DNA of 64,000 nt, taken from JBBECJ01 sp963763325. Lineage in GTDB: Bacteria > Chloroflexota > Chloroflexia > Thermomicrobiales > CFX8. Below are positions 8,377-19,950 of the stretch, one piece after another. Under the pieces are notes generated by a model. It worked only from the letters and a program-made list of their open reading frames with translations. It was not told the DNA's origin and ran no database searches. The position numbers and the translations under genes are program-made. Location: NCBI GenBank assembly GCA_963763325.1, contig CAVXOL010000005.1, positions 1 through 64,000 on the forward strand, written 5' to 3'. Position 1 is the stretch's first letter; every line of letters starts with the position of its first letter.

Positions 8377-10823
8377 ATGACAGGTGACGACGGCGGCACG
8401 TTCAGTGATCTCGTTCGTCAGGCACGTCGAGCAGCCAATCTCTCGGAGAGGAACTGGCAGCCCGTGCCGGACTAAGCGCGCGTGGTATCAGCGATCTCGA
8501 ACGCGGCGTGATCCGTACGCCACACAAGGACACCTTCGAACAGTTGGCGGACGCACTGAACCTGTCTGCTGGCGACCGCAGGCGGTGGGAACATGCACGA
8601 AGAGCCACAGCACGGCAGGAACCACGATCTCACCATGAGAGAATCAACGCAGCCAACCGGGCAGTAGCCAGGCTGCCGGTCCAGTTGACATCCTTCGTTG
8701 GCCTGAACGGAACTGAACGACCTGCAGGCCTTACTCAGCCAGCCGGCCGTCCGGCTGGTGACGGTGATTGGGCCCGGTGGCATTGGTAAGACCAGCCTTG
8801 CGGTGCAGGCTGCAACCGGCCTGGAGGCGACGTATCAGGACGGCACGCAGTTCATCTCCGTCGCCGCCGTTAGCGATCCGCACTGGTGGCGACGACGATG
8901 ATCAGTGCGCTCGGGTTGCAGGCGCGCGGCACCGAAGTGCCAACTGAAACGCTGATCGGCTACCTGTCGGAACGACAGACGCTGCTCATCCTGGATAACT
9001 TCGAGCAGGTGGTTGACGCCGCACCCCTCATCGCCGGCTTGCTGCTGGCATGTCCAGGACTGACCGTCCTGGCCACGAGCCGCGCACCGCTGCGAATCTC
9101 GGGCGAGCGGGAGTTTCCGCTCGCGCCGCTCACTCTGCCCTCACCCAACGATCCGACCGACCTCCGGCAGATTGCCACAGCTGCTGTCGCCTTGTTCGTC
9201 GAACGTGCCCAGGCGATCAGACCGGACTTCAGGCTGACCGACGGAAACGTCGCGACCGTCGTGGAGATCTGTCATCGGGTGGACGGGCTGCCGCTCGCGA
9301 TCGAGCTGGCGGCGGCTCGCATCAGATTGCTGACGCCTGCACGCAATCGTCGCTGCTCTCGATCAACGCCTGCACCTCTTGACGGCGGCCCGCGTGACGC
9401 TGTCGATCGGCAGCGAACGATGCGCGACACAATCGCCTGGAGCTATGACCTGCTGGGTCGCCCCGAGCAGGTCCTGTTTTCGGCAACTGGCTGTCTTCGT
9501 CGGTGGTTGGACGCTGGAGTCGGCTGTCGGCGTCGTTCGTGGCGACCTTGACGTGCTGGATGGGCTGCAGCAGCCCTGGAAGATCAGTGCCTGATCAAAG
9601 CTCGTCGAGCAACCGGACGGCTCAGTTCGATTCTCGATGCTCGAGACGATTCGCGAGTTCGGGTTGGAGCAATTAGCAAGAGCCGGTGACGCGACACAAT
9701 GCTACGAACGGTTCGTCGCGTACTTCCGAGCAGTCGTTGAACGCGCGACTGGCGCACTGCACAGGCCAGATCAGGAACGCTGGCTCCACAATCGACATAC
9801 CGAGCACACCAACCTGCGGCTGGTACTCGACTGGACCCTCGACCACGGGCAGGTGGAGACCATGTCTTCGGTCGCAGAGCTCGCCCTTGGAAGCTACGGC
9901 AATCCCGCGGGCACCTCCACGAAGCTCGGCGGTGGTTGTCCGAGGCACTGGCCGCTACAGACACAGTCCCGGCGATGATCCGGGCAGCGGGATCACCCAG
10001 TTGGGGATGATCGCGCGCGAGTTAGGTGAGCTCGACGAGAGCCAGCAACTACTGTCGACGCGCTCGCGCTCTTCGCGAGATCGGAGACGAGGTTGGCTCC
10101 CTGCGCGCCCTTGGCAATCTCGCCGGATCGCCATGTATCGCGGCTAGTATCAGAAGAACCATAGCCTCCAGGAAGAAGCGCTGCGGATCGCCTATGCGTC
10201 GGGTAACGCGCATCTCCTCGCTGAAACGCTTACGGACGTCGCCATCGGGCTCGCCAGCATCGGTGAGTATCGCTGGCGATTCACTGGCAAAGAGGGTGTC
10301 AGAATCGCCGCAAGTTGAGAGACCGTCGCGTCGAAGCGCGCGCGGTGCTCTACCTGGGATGCCTGGCACTCTGGCAGGGCATATCGACCGTGCCGCCGAC
10401 CTCGCTGAACTGTCACGGCGATCCGATTGACTTGATGACAGCCGGATGGCCTTTGCGCTTGAGCTGCTCGGTTTCATCGCGCTTGAACGTGGCACGCGAA
10501 CGAGCCACTGAGCTGTTCAGCGAAAGCCTGAGGCGAAACCAGCACGCACGCTCGCTGATGCGATTCGCCGTCTCGTTCGAGGGGTGGCGGTCTCCCTCGC
10601 TGCGTCTGGGAACGCTGCGCGAGGCGCCGGTTCATGGGCGTTGCCACCGCGTTGCGTGATGCTGTCGGTGCAAAGGTGTTCCCTGGCCGACGCGAGAGAT
10701 ACGAACGAACGATCCGGCACTTCGGACATCTTTTCGATATGCCTTCAACCGGAGATCGTGGCAGGTAGGGACATGTCGCTGGAGGATGCACTGAGCTTCG
10801 CCCTTGAACCCGATGCCCAGTAA
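8377..10823 (+). pseudogene. XRE HTH - NB-ARC/STAND ATPase - TPR regulator, heavily frameshifted
   Basis: The pieces follow a known architecture: an XRE-type HTH (EELAARAGLSARGISDLERG), LPVQLTSFVG, Walker A GPGGIGKTS near 8770, Walker B LLILDNFEQV, an NB-ARC region with SRAPLRISGE and DGLPLAIELAAARI, MRDTIAWSYDLL, the winged-helix part, MLETIREFGLEQLA and a TPR-like C-terminus ending MSLEDALSFALEPDAQ. At least ten frame changes are needed between start and stop (for example near 8445, 8720, 8885, 9345, 9480, 9620 and 9950, with more beyond 10 kb). That is far denser than in the intact neighbour at 1731-6182. Protein-level motifs are still sharp, so decay is recent or the sequence is faulty. 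As read, no working product is possible. Confidence 0.8.
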
Positions 10824-10992
10824 TTGCCGGTCAGCGTTGGCAGGTCGCCCCCGCTCCGCTCGCGAACCGGGTGTCGTTCGGCTCGTTATTGATAGCCAGA
10901 CTGACCGTGGAATGACCGTCATCGACCACAACCAATGGTGTGTGCGGTTGTCGCGTCGTGCTGGGGGCGGTCGGTTCGGGCGCCGGGGTCTT

Positions 10993-11046
10993 CACCTACC
11001 TGCCGCCATCCCCGACGGCGCCGAACCGCCGAAGCCGCATGTTTGA
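10993..11046 (+). repeat. dispersed repeat, copy B
   Basis: The counterpart of 7090-7145, ending in PAAIPDGAEPPKPHV and a stop at 11044-11046. Upstream another frame reads AVGSGAGVFTYLP, so one base change would extend the match. It occupies the 328-base gap between the broken regulator and the SnoaL gene and looks like a remnant of a second secreted-protein gene. Confidence 0.7.
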
Positions 11047-11066
11047 TCGTCGGATCCATCCCATCA

Positions 11067-11109
11067 CCCTGCTCCCGGCATGCTCTGTAGTCGCGCGCCG
11101 GGAGCAGGG
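11067..11109. terminator. hairpin between convergent genes
   Basis: A perfect 13-bp stem, CCCTGCTCCCGGC (11067-11079) with 11097-11109, has a 17-nt loop. It lies between the plus-strand broken regulator and the minus-strand SnoaL gene, so it could end transcription from both sides. Only a weak T-tract (TCTTATGT) follows on the plus strand. Confidence 0.6.
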
Positions 11110-11151
11110 TCTTATGTCGTCTCAGGAGGAATCCTGGTGAGTGCGGCGCAT

Positions 11152-11595
11152 TTACTTTGCCGGGTCAGGAAGCACCCCGACCTGCTGCAAGAGGCTCATC
11201 AGGTCAATGTGCGAGTGCAGTTCGCGAATCCGCCCGTCCTCAATCGTGTACCAGAGCGAGCCTCGCATCGAGACGCGAATGTTGGTCGGTGCAATCTCGC
11301 CACCTGGTCCGGCAAGCGGGCCGCGGTGCGTCCCCTCCCAGGTTACCTCATGGCCGGCGAAGGACCCGTTTGCAACGGCAATGTGAATGGTCCCGCGAGC
11401 GTCGGGGAACGCGGTCTTCCATCCGCGACAAAGCTCGAGATAGGCGTCGATACCCTCCAGGCGCCACTGTGTTCCCGTCTCCTCATAGACAAACTCCGGC
11501 GCCACCAGCGTTGCGAGACGCTCCCAGTCGGCATGATTGAAGGCGTCGACAAAGTCCTCTGCGATGGATGTCAGTTCCGTTGTCTGTGTTGGCAT
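11152..11595 (-). CDS. SnoaL-like (NTF2-fold) ester cyclase family protein
   Basis: A 147-residue single-domain protein with the NTF2/SnoaL pattern: an N-terminal helix (IAEDFVDAFNHADWERL), APEFVYEETG, GWKTAFPD, the WEGTHRGPL strand and IREL--HIDLMSLLQQVG at the end. Such proteins are small alpha+beta cones that cyclise or isomerise polyketide-like compounds, but many have no known substrate. The start at 11595 has AAGGAGCG 7 bases upstream, so I reject the longer frame from 11733. A nested inverted repeat (11710-11757) separates it from the LuxR regulator upstream on the same strand. Confidence 0.85.
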   Translation of the reverse strand: MPTQTTELTSIAEDFVDAFNHADWERLATLVAPEFVYEETGTQWRLEGIDAYLELCRGWKTAFPDARGTIHIAVANGSFAGHEVTWEGTHRGPLAGPGGEIAPTNIRVSMRGSLWYTIEDGRIRELHSHIDLMSLLQQVGVLPDPAK

Positions 11596-11709
11596 GCGAT
11601 CGCTCCTTGTCACTGCGTGAGTGATAGACCGTGGGCCTTCCACGGTGCGCCACTCACGTGATTGGTGTGTCCTCATAATGACTGGTAGCAACGACGTGCA
11701 CATCCGAGG

Positions 11710-11757
11710 CATTACGGAAATGCGGTGTCCCACACCGTGATGTCCATATCCGTAATG
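11710..11757. repeat. nested inverted repeat between LAL regulator and SnoaL gene
   Basis: Outer arms CATTACGGA (11710-11718) and TCCGTAATG (11749-11757) are perfect complements and enclose a second perfect pair, CGGTGT (11723-11728) and ACACCG (11732-11737). It lies 26 bases past the stop of the LuxR/LAL gene and about 115 bases before the SnoaL start. It may be a terminator of the first or an operator of the second; the sequence does not decide. Confidence 0.55.
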
Positions 11758-11783
11758 TGAGCAATGCGGGCCGTAGTGGAATG

Positions 11784-14700
11784 CTAGACAAGCTGGTCGC
11801 GGACGGCGATCGCTGCCGCAGCGGTCCGAGACGACACGTCCAACTTTCCAAGAATGCTGGTGACATGCGACGTCACCGTGCGGTGACTGATGAACAACGA
11901 CTCCGCGATCGCCCGATCGGACCGCCCGGCGACGATACCCTGAAGCACCTCGCGTTCGCGCGGCGTCAGGCCGTATCGGTTTGATGACGCACGCTGCGCG
12001 CCCCTACCTCCGTCGTGATCAATGAGCCGCTGTCGGCTAACGGCCAAATGAGTTGACAGCCGCAACAACCCATGGTCATGGGCCGTGGCTGCGGCCTGAT
12101 TCATGAGGGTTGCCGCTCGTTCGACGATCGCCTTGAGCAGCTCGGTAAGCAACAGATCGGCATATGCCAACTGCGTATAGGCAGTGAAGGGGCGGGCGCC
12201 AAGCGCCTGATTCTGGAGCAAGGCTGCTTCGAAATGCTGCGCAGCGTCGTCCCATCGCTCAAGCACAACGGCTAAACGCCCCAGGTAGTATGAGGCCGCG
12301 CCGAAGCAAACCTGCCAGGCCTTCATCACGACGTGATCTGCATATGGCAGTAAGCGATCATAGAGCACTTCAGCGTGATACTGATCGCCGAGCACGCTAC
12401 AGGCATCCGCCAGCAGTGCCAGCTCCGCCAGCGAACCTGTAACGCGTGCCGCAGCGAAGCCATCCGCTGCCAGGTCGGCAACGTGCGATCGAGCGTCATC
12501 GAACTGACCGAGGTCGAGCGCCACCAGGACAAACTGTGCACGCCAGTAGGTTCCAAACGTGACATCGCCAGCCATGATGCTACGGAGGTCGTCAACAACT
12601 TCGGCCAGCCGCTGCTGTTCACGACGCACGCCGAGTAGATACTGCATGACACGAACGTGCGCACCTGGCAGCGCGTCGGCGTGGGCGCGGGCAACCTCAG
12701 CGGCCTGTTCCGCATCGTCAAGACGCCCTTCCATCAACGCCCGCATGGCGTTCACCATGGCGACGACCCAGTGTCCAACAGGGAGTTGGTACGTGGCGAG
12801 GATCGTTGCGGCGGCGTTCAAGTCTCGCTCAGCGTCAGCCATGTTCGTCCGCTCGATCCAACAGAGCGCGCGCCACCAATACCCTTCGCAAGCCCAGAAC
12901 GGCTCATCCAGCGTCGTCGCCAACCGGACGATCTCGTCCGCACAGGCGAAACGATCGCCCAGAGAATCAAACTGACCGAGCGACCACCAACGCGCCGCGA
13001 GTGCGCTGAGGAGCGTGCGTGGCTCGCCGAGGCGACGTGCCATTTCCAGTGACTCCAGTGCCAGCGCCCGCGTCGCAGCCACCTGTTTCAGATCTTGAGG
13101 CCTGGCTCCAGTTACCAGTTGTGCCATGACTCGTACTCGCAACACGCTATCCGGTTCTGGAAGTCGCCGGAGGGCTTCCCGCAGCAGCCGATTCTGCTCA
13201 GCGCCGCCAAGCGAGGCACCAGGCATGTCCGCTCCAGCGTATCCGAGCGCGGCACGGGCGAGGTAATCAGCAGAACCGATCGCACGTGCCACGGACGCAG
13301 CCTGCTGGTACGCCGCTTCACCAGCCGGCACATTGCCACTCAGCCAGCATGCGGCGCCTAGTGCGAGCAAGCAGTTCGCAGTGCACCGATGCGTCGGGAG
13401 ACGACTGCAGGTCGAAGACTTCGAGCGCCCGCCGGTAGTACTCAACCGCCGACTCCCAGGCTAACTGGGTAATAGCGTGGTCACCGGCTTGCCGGCTATA
13501 GGTGACCGCTCTGGCCGCTTCGCCAAGCGGGGCAGCCTGGACAAAGTGATGAGCCAATTCGGCGAGGCGCGACGTGTGGTCGGTAGCAACGAGGTCTTCG
13601 ATGACCGCACCTGCTCGCTGATGCAGCCGGCAACGTCTGGCGACACTCAGTTCGCTCACGACTGTCTCCTGGACCAGTGCATGGCTGAAGCGGTACACGC
13701 CAACCCGTTCGTGTTCGACGATCAGCCCGGTTGAGAGGGCTTCGTCGAGAAGGGGCAGAAGCCGATCAGCCGGGCACTGACTTACCTGCTCGAGGACTGT
13801 CACACTGAACTCGCGGCCCAGAACGGATGCGACTGCCAGCATTTCGCCACAATCGTCTGACAGCCGACTCAAGCGTTGGCCAACGACCTCACGCACACTC
13901 TCTGGGATACGCCAGCGCATCCCATTGTAGATGTGGGGGTTGTCAAGCTGCCCCTCGGCAACCAGCAGGCGCGTGAGTTCCGTGACGAAGAACGCATTAC
14001 CTCCTGTTTCTCGCGTGACCGCGCTAACGATCTCAGGCGCCAGCGAGCGATCCGCCAGGTGCGCCATACAGCGCGCGACCTCAGCCTGGGTGAAGCCACG
14101 CATGACCAGCCGTTGCGTGGTTGTGTCGCGGGCGAGTGTCGCCAGGGTTCGTGCCAGCGGATGCTGCCGGCCGACCTCAACATTGCGGTAGGTCGCAATG
14201 ATCACTGCACCGATAGTCTGGATCTGTTGCACCATGAACTGCAACAGCAGCAGCGACGCCTCGTCTGCCCAGTGGACATCATCAAGGATGAGCAGTACTG
14301 GCTGCGATGCCGCAAAGACGCGCAGATAGCTGGCGACGGCGTCGAACAACTGAAAGCGAGCCTCGTCAGGCGGCAGTTGCACCAGACTCGGAAGATCCCG
14401 AACGCGCTCTCGAAGCTCAGGCACGAGTTGGACCAGATGTGGACCAGCGGCGTGTGCATGAACATGAAGCGTCTCAGGAGTGAGGTTCGCCAGGCTGAAG
14501 CGAAGCACCTGAATCCACGGCCAGTACGGCGGAGCGCCGTCCCACTCGGGACAGCGCCCCCACAGGACATGAGCGTTGCACGCGGTTGCATAGGCTGCGA
14601 ACTCGTCGCACAGCGACGTCTTGCCAACGCCTGGCTCCCCGGCCACCAACACGATTTGGCCCCGGCCGGTCCGAGCATCCGACATTGCTGACCGGAGGAC

Positions 14701-14784
14701 TGCAAGCTCTCGCTCACGGCCAATGAACGGACCACGCGCAGGTGGATCCGGCTGATAATCGGAAGGCGAAAGGCTTGGCGACAC
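11784..14784 (-). CDS. LAL-type LuxR regulator with AAA/STAND ATPase, one frame break
   Basis: A large ATP-binding LuxR regulator of about 1000 residues. The N-terminal half carries GPFIGRERELAVL, Walker A GEPGVGKTSL and Walker B LLILDDVHWADE and belongs to the MalT/LAL-like STAND group. A long helical TPR-like region follows. The C-terminus is a LuxR HTH (LTPREREVLQGIVAGRSDRAIAESL). The two halves are in different frames that overlap at 13318-13445. The join near 13370, in CELLA/CLLALGAACWLSG, restores one continuous protein. The N-terminus is uncertain: I take a GTG at 14784 because the FIGRERE domain follows closely, but the frame is open to 14982. The bases up to 15065 hold nothing clear. 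Confidence 0.85.
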
Positions 14785-15065
14785 GTGCCACCTGTCGTCA
14801 TTCAGATCACATCGACCGGAACGAGTATCCAACGAACGATCGTCATTTGTCGAACAATCCAGGCGAGGCAACCAAATGGAGACTTCCGCAATAATCGCCA
14901 ACCGCTGGAAAACTGATCGACGAACCCGCAACGAAAGCTTGACCGGCGGCCACATTCGATGGCACGTATCGCAAAGTGCCACTTCGACATGGTATCGCCG
15001 AAGTCATCGCTTCACCACTGACCGTGACCGACCAAGCTCCCAAACCGTGACGATGGCGACCGGGG

Positions 15066-16522
15066 CTACAGCACCCGGTCGCGGGCGCGGTAGTCCTCGA
15101 TCGGCCAGGCTTTCATGCCGCCGGTGAAGACGCTGATGATCTTGCCGTCCGCGTCGCGCTCGTAGCGGAAGTGTTCACCGACCGATCCGTACGGCGAACC
15201 GCTCATGATGCGCAGCGTGTTCTCGTCAATGACCGCCAGTTCATACGGGCTGGACGAGCGGTGACGGTAGCAACCGGACTGCTCGCGAAGAGCTTGCCGC
15301 CCAGGATGAAGACATCCGTCACGCCCCAGAGTGCGGCAAAGCGGCCGGTGAAGCTGCTCGAGATCGATCTCCTTGTCGGGCGCTGCGGGTGGTGGGATCG
15401 CCGCACTGTTGACGAGACCGGAGCTGAGCGGCAGTTTCGGCGACACTGCGCGCGCCTTGTCGAGAATCTTCAGGATGCCGGCCGCCAGCTCCTCCGCCGG
15501 TCCATCGACCGCGTTGGTCAGCACCGAGATCGCCAGACCTTCGTGCGGGTCCCACATCGTGCGGGTGATGTGCCCCGGATACCCGCCTGAGTGTCCGACC
15601 ATGCGGTGCCCGTCGTAGTAGTGAACGGTCGTGCCGTACCCGTAGCCATCCTGCGGTGCGTCGGGGGCCAGGCCCGTCCAGACCGGTCGCTGCATCTCGT
15701 TCTTCGATCGATCGCTGATCAGCCGGTCATCGCCGAAGAAGTGCGCGGAGGCGAACTGCACCATGTCCTCGGCGGTGGAATAGAACCCGGTCGCCGCCGC
15801 CATCGCATGCGTATCGACGTGCGGGATGACCTGGCGCTCGGTCCAACTGCTGAGACCGCTGTGCCCGCCCGCGTACTCGGACAGGCGCGCTTCGTCCAGT
15901 TCCGGTCCGGTGTTCCGGAGGCCGAGCTTCTCGATAATCGCGGTCTTCGTGTACGTCGTTGTAGGTGCTGCCCGCCGCCTTGCCGATGATCAGGCCGAGC
16001 AACGAGAACCCGATGTTCGTGTACTTGAACGTCGCTTCCGGCTGGCGGACGACGCCCTCGCGAATGGAGAGGTCCAGCAACTCTTCTTCGTTCGGGAACG
16101 GTCGGCTATGCGCCCAGTAGGTGGAATCGACGCCGTCGCGAATGACGCCCGCGGAGTGCGAGACGAGCTCGCGCACGGTCGCTGTCCGCGAGCGGCGAAC
16201 CGGCCTCCTTCAGTTCCGGAATCCACGATCCGGCGGTGTCATCCAGCCGCAGTTTGCCCGCCTCGACGAGCTGCATGATGGCCGTCGCGGTGAAGGTCTT
16301 GGAGTGCGAGGCGATGCGGAAGAGATGCGCGGTCGTCAGCGGTTCGCCGGTGTCGAGATTCGAGACGCCGTAGGCCTTGCTGAACTGCATCTTGCCATCG
16401 AACCAGACCGCCACCTGCGCACCGGGTGTGCGGAGCTTCCAGACGCGGTAGTCGAGCCAGGAATCGACATAGGCAAGCGCCTCCCGCAAGACATCGACTG
16501 CTGAACTGGGGGAACTGGTCAC
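15066..16522 (-). pseudogene. serine beta-lactamase / class C-like hydrolase, frameshifted
   Basis: All three active-site motifs of the beta-lactamase/penicillin-binding-protein-like serine hydrolase family are present: SHSK (S-x-x-K) in FRIASHSKTFTATAIM, the Y-x-N motif in FKYTNIGFSLLGL, and HSGGYPGH (the H-S/T-G box). They lie in three frames, with changes near 16190 and 15950, and the C-terminal part contains a further compensated stretch near 15250-15400. The length, about 480 codons, suits a full esterase/beta-lactamase-like protein with a C-terminal extra domain. The start is a GTG at 16522 with GGAG upstream. No signal peptide is seen, which argues against a secreted antibiotic-degrading enzyme. 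A cytoplasmic esterase or peptidase is more likely. Confidence 0.75.
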
Positions 16523-16753
16523 AGGCTCACTCCATCACATGCTGCTTGAGGACGAACTCGATCGCGTTCGCCGGCACCGGCGAACGTCAGAGGCGCAGAC
16601 TATCGGAGTCGAAGCAACTGCGCAATGGGGCAGGCCACATGCATCCTGAGCGATGATGTCGATCCGGATTGACGCGGAGATTGCTGCTGCTAGACTGGTC
16701 CGACGCAAATCACCATCGGCACCATCGAACAATGCATCGTTGAGGAGGCCCGC

Positions 16754-17122
16754 ATGTCCGTTGTCGCGACGACCCCGAAGATCACCGTCGCCGAGGCATT
16801 GGCATTAGAGCTTGAGGAGGGAACCCCGTTCGAGACGGTGGACGGTGAACCGCTCGGTCAACCTGGGCGGACCCTCTGGACGAGTGTCGACGGGACGGTC
16901 GAGGTCGGTGTCTGGGAGTGTGACCCGAAACCGTTCAATGCCAACTTCCCATACGGAGAACTCGTTCGAGTCGTCCGAGGATCGCTACTCTGCCGGGGTG
17001 ATGACGGCAGCGAGTTCACCCTCGAAACGGGCGACTCGATGGTCTTCCCGCGTGGTTGGACCGGTCTCTGGGATGTCCAGCCGGGGTTCCGCAAGATCTA
17101 CGCACTCTGGAACCACGATTAA
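16754..17122 (+). CDS. cupin-domain protein (Cupin_3/EutQ-like)
   Basis: A 122-residue single cupin. The barrel runs from about residue 45 to 120: VEVGVWECDPKPF, the FPYGELVRVVRGSL strand pair, FTLETGDSMVFPRGWTGLW, and RKIYALW at the end. This is the pattern of the DUF861/Cupin_3 group, in which the metal site is often reduced, and few of the usual cupin histidines are visible here. The start is well set by GAGGAGG 6 bases upstream. It is divergent from the beta-lactamase-like gene and convergent with the next one. Function unknown beyond a small-molecule binding or sugar/ureidoglycine-type enzyme fold. Confidence 0.85.
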   Translation: MSVVATTPKITVAEALALELEEGTPFETVDGEPLGQPGRTLWTSVDGTVEVGVWECDPKPFNANFPYGELVRVVRGSLLCRGDDGSEFTLETGDSMVFPRGWTGLWDVQPGFRKIYALWNHD

Positions 17123-17179
17123 GATAGGGCGAATGTCGGCGCGCCAAGGCTGGATGACGAAACAGCCGCGAGTGCCACG

Positions 17180-18117
17180 CTACACGTGAATACGTCTGCG
17201 GACCGGGAGGACGCGCCGAACTGCGCGGACGGTTCGCGTGGGCCGCGCCGGTTCCCAGACATCCCGGTTCTCGAACGGCCACGCGTAGACCGGGCTGCCA
17301 TCACGCACCATGCCGAGCACTCCGGGTTCGCCGAGCTCCTCGGCGGACCACTCGTAGAGGCGCTGCAATCGTGGCTGGATGATCCCGTAGTCCAGCATCC
17401 GGCCGAACGTGTGCTCCTCGGCAATGTACTCATCAACGTCACGCTGCAGCGGATAGCGATCCGGCAGAATGCGCCTGAGGGACAGGAAGACGCCGGTCAC
17501 GGCCAGCCGGGGGTCGCCCAGCAGCGGGCCGATTCGGCCAGCGGCCCGAGGGCCAGGCGGGGTGCCGAAACCAGCGCATGCGCGTACAGCACCCGCAGCA
17601 GCACCACGTTCAGAAAGAAGCGCTCCGCCGCATTCTCCTGCTCGGCGAGGTCACGGTGCTCCAGGTAGGCAGACACAATGCTGGCGTTGTGCGCCCGGTA
17701 CCAGGTCTGCTGGCGGGGATCGGCGATGAATGCCATCCAGCGCTCGATCGTCGGGGACGACGGTGCGCCGCCAAGGCCGCCGCTGCGGGCGACGGCCTCA
17801 CAGCCATCTCGCAGCAAGCGCTCATTGGCCGCCCGCCACCAGGGGCTGCCCGTCGTGTGGTGGCGCGAGCACGCCTCTCGCCAACTGCCAGCGCATGAAT
17901 GCCATGGCCGCCCGGCGGAACGGCAGGTGCTGCGGAGCCCGTCCCGTCGGGCCGTGATAGGTCCGTTCGAGCAGTGCGAGACGCGCGCAGGGTTGTCCCG
18001 CACGGCTTCCACCTGCTTGAGCGCCCAGTCGGCGGCAGAGAGATCGCCCACCACACCGCACCATGTTCCGGCGACGAGCCGTACCGCGTTCCAGCGCACG
18101 AGGCTCGTGCGTGGCAA
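17180..18117 (-). CDS. conserved-looking protein of unknown function, frameshifted
   Basis: No family is recognised. At least three frames carry coding-like sequence that joins in order: ADWALKQVEAVRDNPARV, then PFRRAAMAFMRWQLARGVL, then WWRAANERLLRDGCEAV and AERFFLNVVLLRVLYAHALV, and finally GVFLSLRRILPDRYPL with EEHTFGRMLDYGIIQPRL. Breaks fall near 17970, 17850 and 17510. The composition is helical with many Arg/Trp and no membrane segment or signal peptide. The TTG at 18117 is the earliest usable start in that frame. It is convergent with the cupin gene and divergent from the monooxygenase gene. Confidence 0.5.
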
Positions 18118-18303
18118 CCGCTCGCCGTGCTGGCGGCCCCCCGACGTGGGAGGTCACACATTATGGACCAGTCCGATTTGCGGGGGCGGACGACCGGGAG
18201 CCACGCCGACAAAGCCGCCTCTCGACAGCGTTACCCAACCAGCGTTACAGTGTCGTCCAGGACCCGACCAGAACGCGTGCCGCCGTTTCACAAGGAGGAT
18301 GCG

Positions 18304-19937
18304 ATGGGCGACCAGTTCGCGCCCGACGAGGATCCAGGCAACCTCGACGCGGTCGTCGTTGGGGCCGGATTCGCCGGACTCTACATGCTCTACCGCCTGC
18401 GCGAGCTGGGACTGCGGACGCGCGTCTTCGAGATGGGCGGCGACGTCGGTGGGACATGGTACTGGAACCGCTACCCCGGCGCGCGCTGCGACAGTGGACA
18501 GCATGGACTACTCGTACTCCTTCTCCGACGAGTTGCTCCAGGAGTGGGAGTGGACGCTCGCGCTACCCTGACCAGGCCGAGATCATGCGCTACCTGCGCC
18601 ACGTCGCCGAGCGCTTCGACCTGCGCCGCGACATCCAGTTCGACACCCGCGTGACCACCGCCCATTTCGACGAGGCCAGCCAGCGCTGGACGGTCGCGAC
18701 CGACCGGGGTGACCGTCTCACGGCGCAAGTACGTCGTGATGGCCACCGGTTGCCTCTCTGCCCAGCAGGTGCCGCAGATCGCGGGCTTGGAAACCTTCCA
18801 GGGCGACTGGTATCACACCGGCTCCTGGCCGCACGAAGGTGTCGATTTCAGCGGCAAGCCGGTTGGCGTCGTCGGGACCGGTTCGTCCGGCATCCAGGCG
18901 ATCCCGGTCATCGCCGGACAGGCGCGCCACCTCTACGTCTTCCAGCGCACGCCCAACTTCAGCCTCCCGGCGCGAAACGGGCCGCTGAGACCCGGAGGCA
19001 GCGTGAGATTGAAGGCGCGCTATGTCGAATACCGCCAGGAGATCCGCTACTCGCGTGGGGGATCGGGCGTCTCCGGCGCCGACGCAATCGGCGCTGGAGG
19101 TCACGCCCGAGGAACGAGAGACGCGCCTACGAAGCATCCTGGGCGCGCGGCGGCATCGCCTTCGGCTCGACCTTCACCGAGATGACGATCAACAAGGCCG
19201 CCAACGACATCGCCGCCGAGTTCGTGCGCTCCAAGATCCGCGAGACCGTCCACGACCCGGCTGTCGCCGAGGCGCTCTGCCCGTACAGCTACCCGATCGG
19301 CACCAAGCGCGTCTGTCTCGACACGAACTACTACGAGACCTACAACCGACCGAATGTGACATTGGTTGACCTCCGCAAGACGCCGCTGGAAGAAGTCGTT
19401 CCCGGTGGGCTGCGTACCAGCGACGCCACCTACGATCTGGACATCATCGTCTTCGCGACCGGCTACAACGCGATGACCGGGGCGCTGCTTGCTATCGACA
19501 TCCGTGGCCGGGATGGTCAGGCGCTGCGCGAGAAGTGGGCAGGCTGGGCCACGTGCATACCTCGGCATCAGCATGGCCGGCTTCCCGAACCTGTTCACGA
19601 TCACCGGCCCCGGCAGCCCGTCGGTGCTGACCAACATGCCGGTCGCCATCGAGCAGCACGTCGAGTGGGTGGCCGACTGCGTCGCCCACCTCGAGGACAC
19701 GCGGCCTCGCGACGATCGAGCCGACGACCAGCCGCCGAAGACGCCTGGGTCGAGCATGTCAGCGAACTCGGCAACGCGACGCTCTTCCCGCTGGCCAACT
19801 CCTGGTACATGGGCGCCAACGTCCCCGGCAAGCCACGCGTGTTCATGCCCTACGTCGGCGGCCTGGGCGTCTACAGCAGGCACTGCGAGCAGATCGCGGC
19901 CAACGGCTACGAGGGATTTGCCCTGACGGCCAGATGA
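18304..19937 (+). pseudogene. type I Baeyer-Villiger (FAD/NADPH) monooxygenase, frameshifted
   Basis: The gene inserts oxygen next to a ketone using FAD and NADPH. It begins at ATG 18304 directly after AAGGAGG. Visible are the FAD motif GAGFAG (residues 20-25) with GGTWYWNRYPGARCD, the Baeyer-Villiger fingerprint FQGDWYHTGSWP (F-x-G-x-x-x-H-x-x-x-W-P), the NADPH motif GVVGTGSSG and the late block KIRETVHDPAVAEAL with PIGTKRVCLDT. The blocks are spread over three frames, with at least eight breaks (near 18490, 18565, 18720, 18990, 19100, 19550 and 19700 among others). The order and spacing fit a full 540-residue enzyme of the cyclohexanone/phenylacetone type. The following SDR gene starts 13 bases later. 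Confidence 0.8.
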
Positions 19938-19950
19938 AGTGGAGCAGACG

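Noticed and set aside
16535..16732. 65-codon open frame on the minus strand with a run of serines
   Set aside because: No ribosome binding site, low complexity, and it covers the likely promoter region between the divergent beta-lactamase-like and cupin genes.
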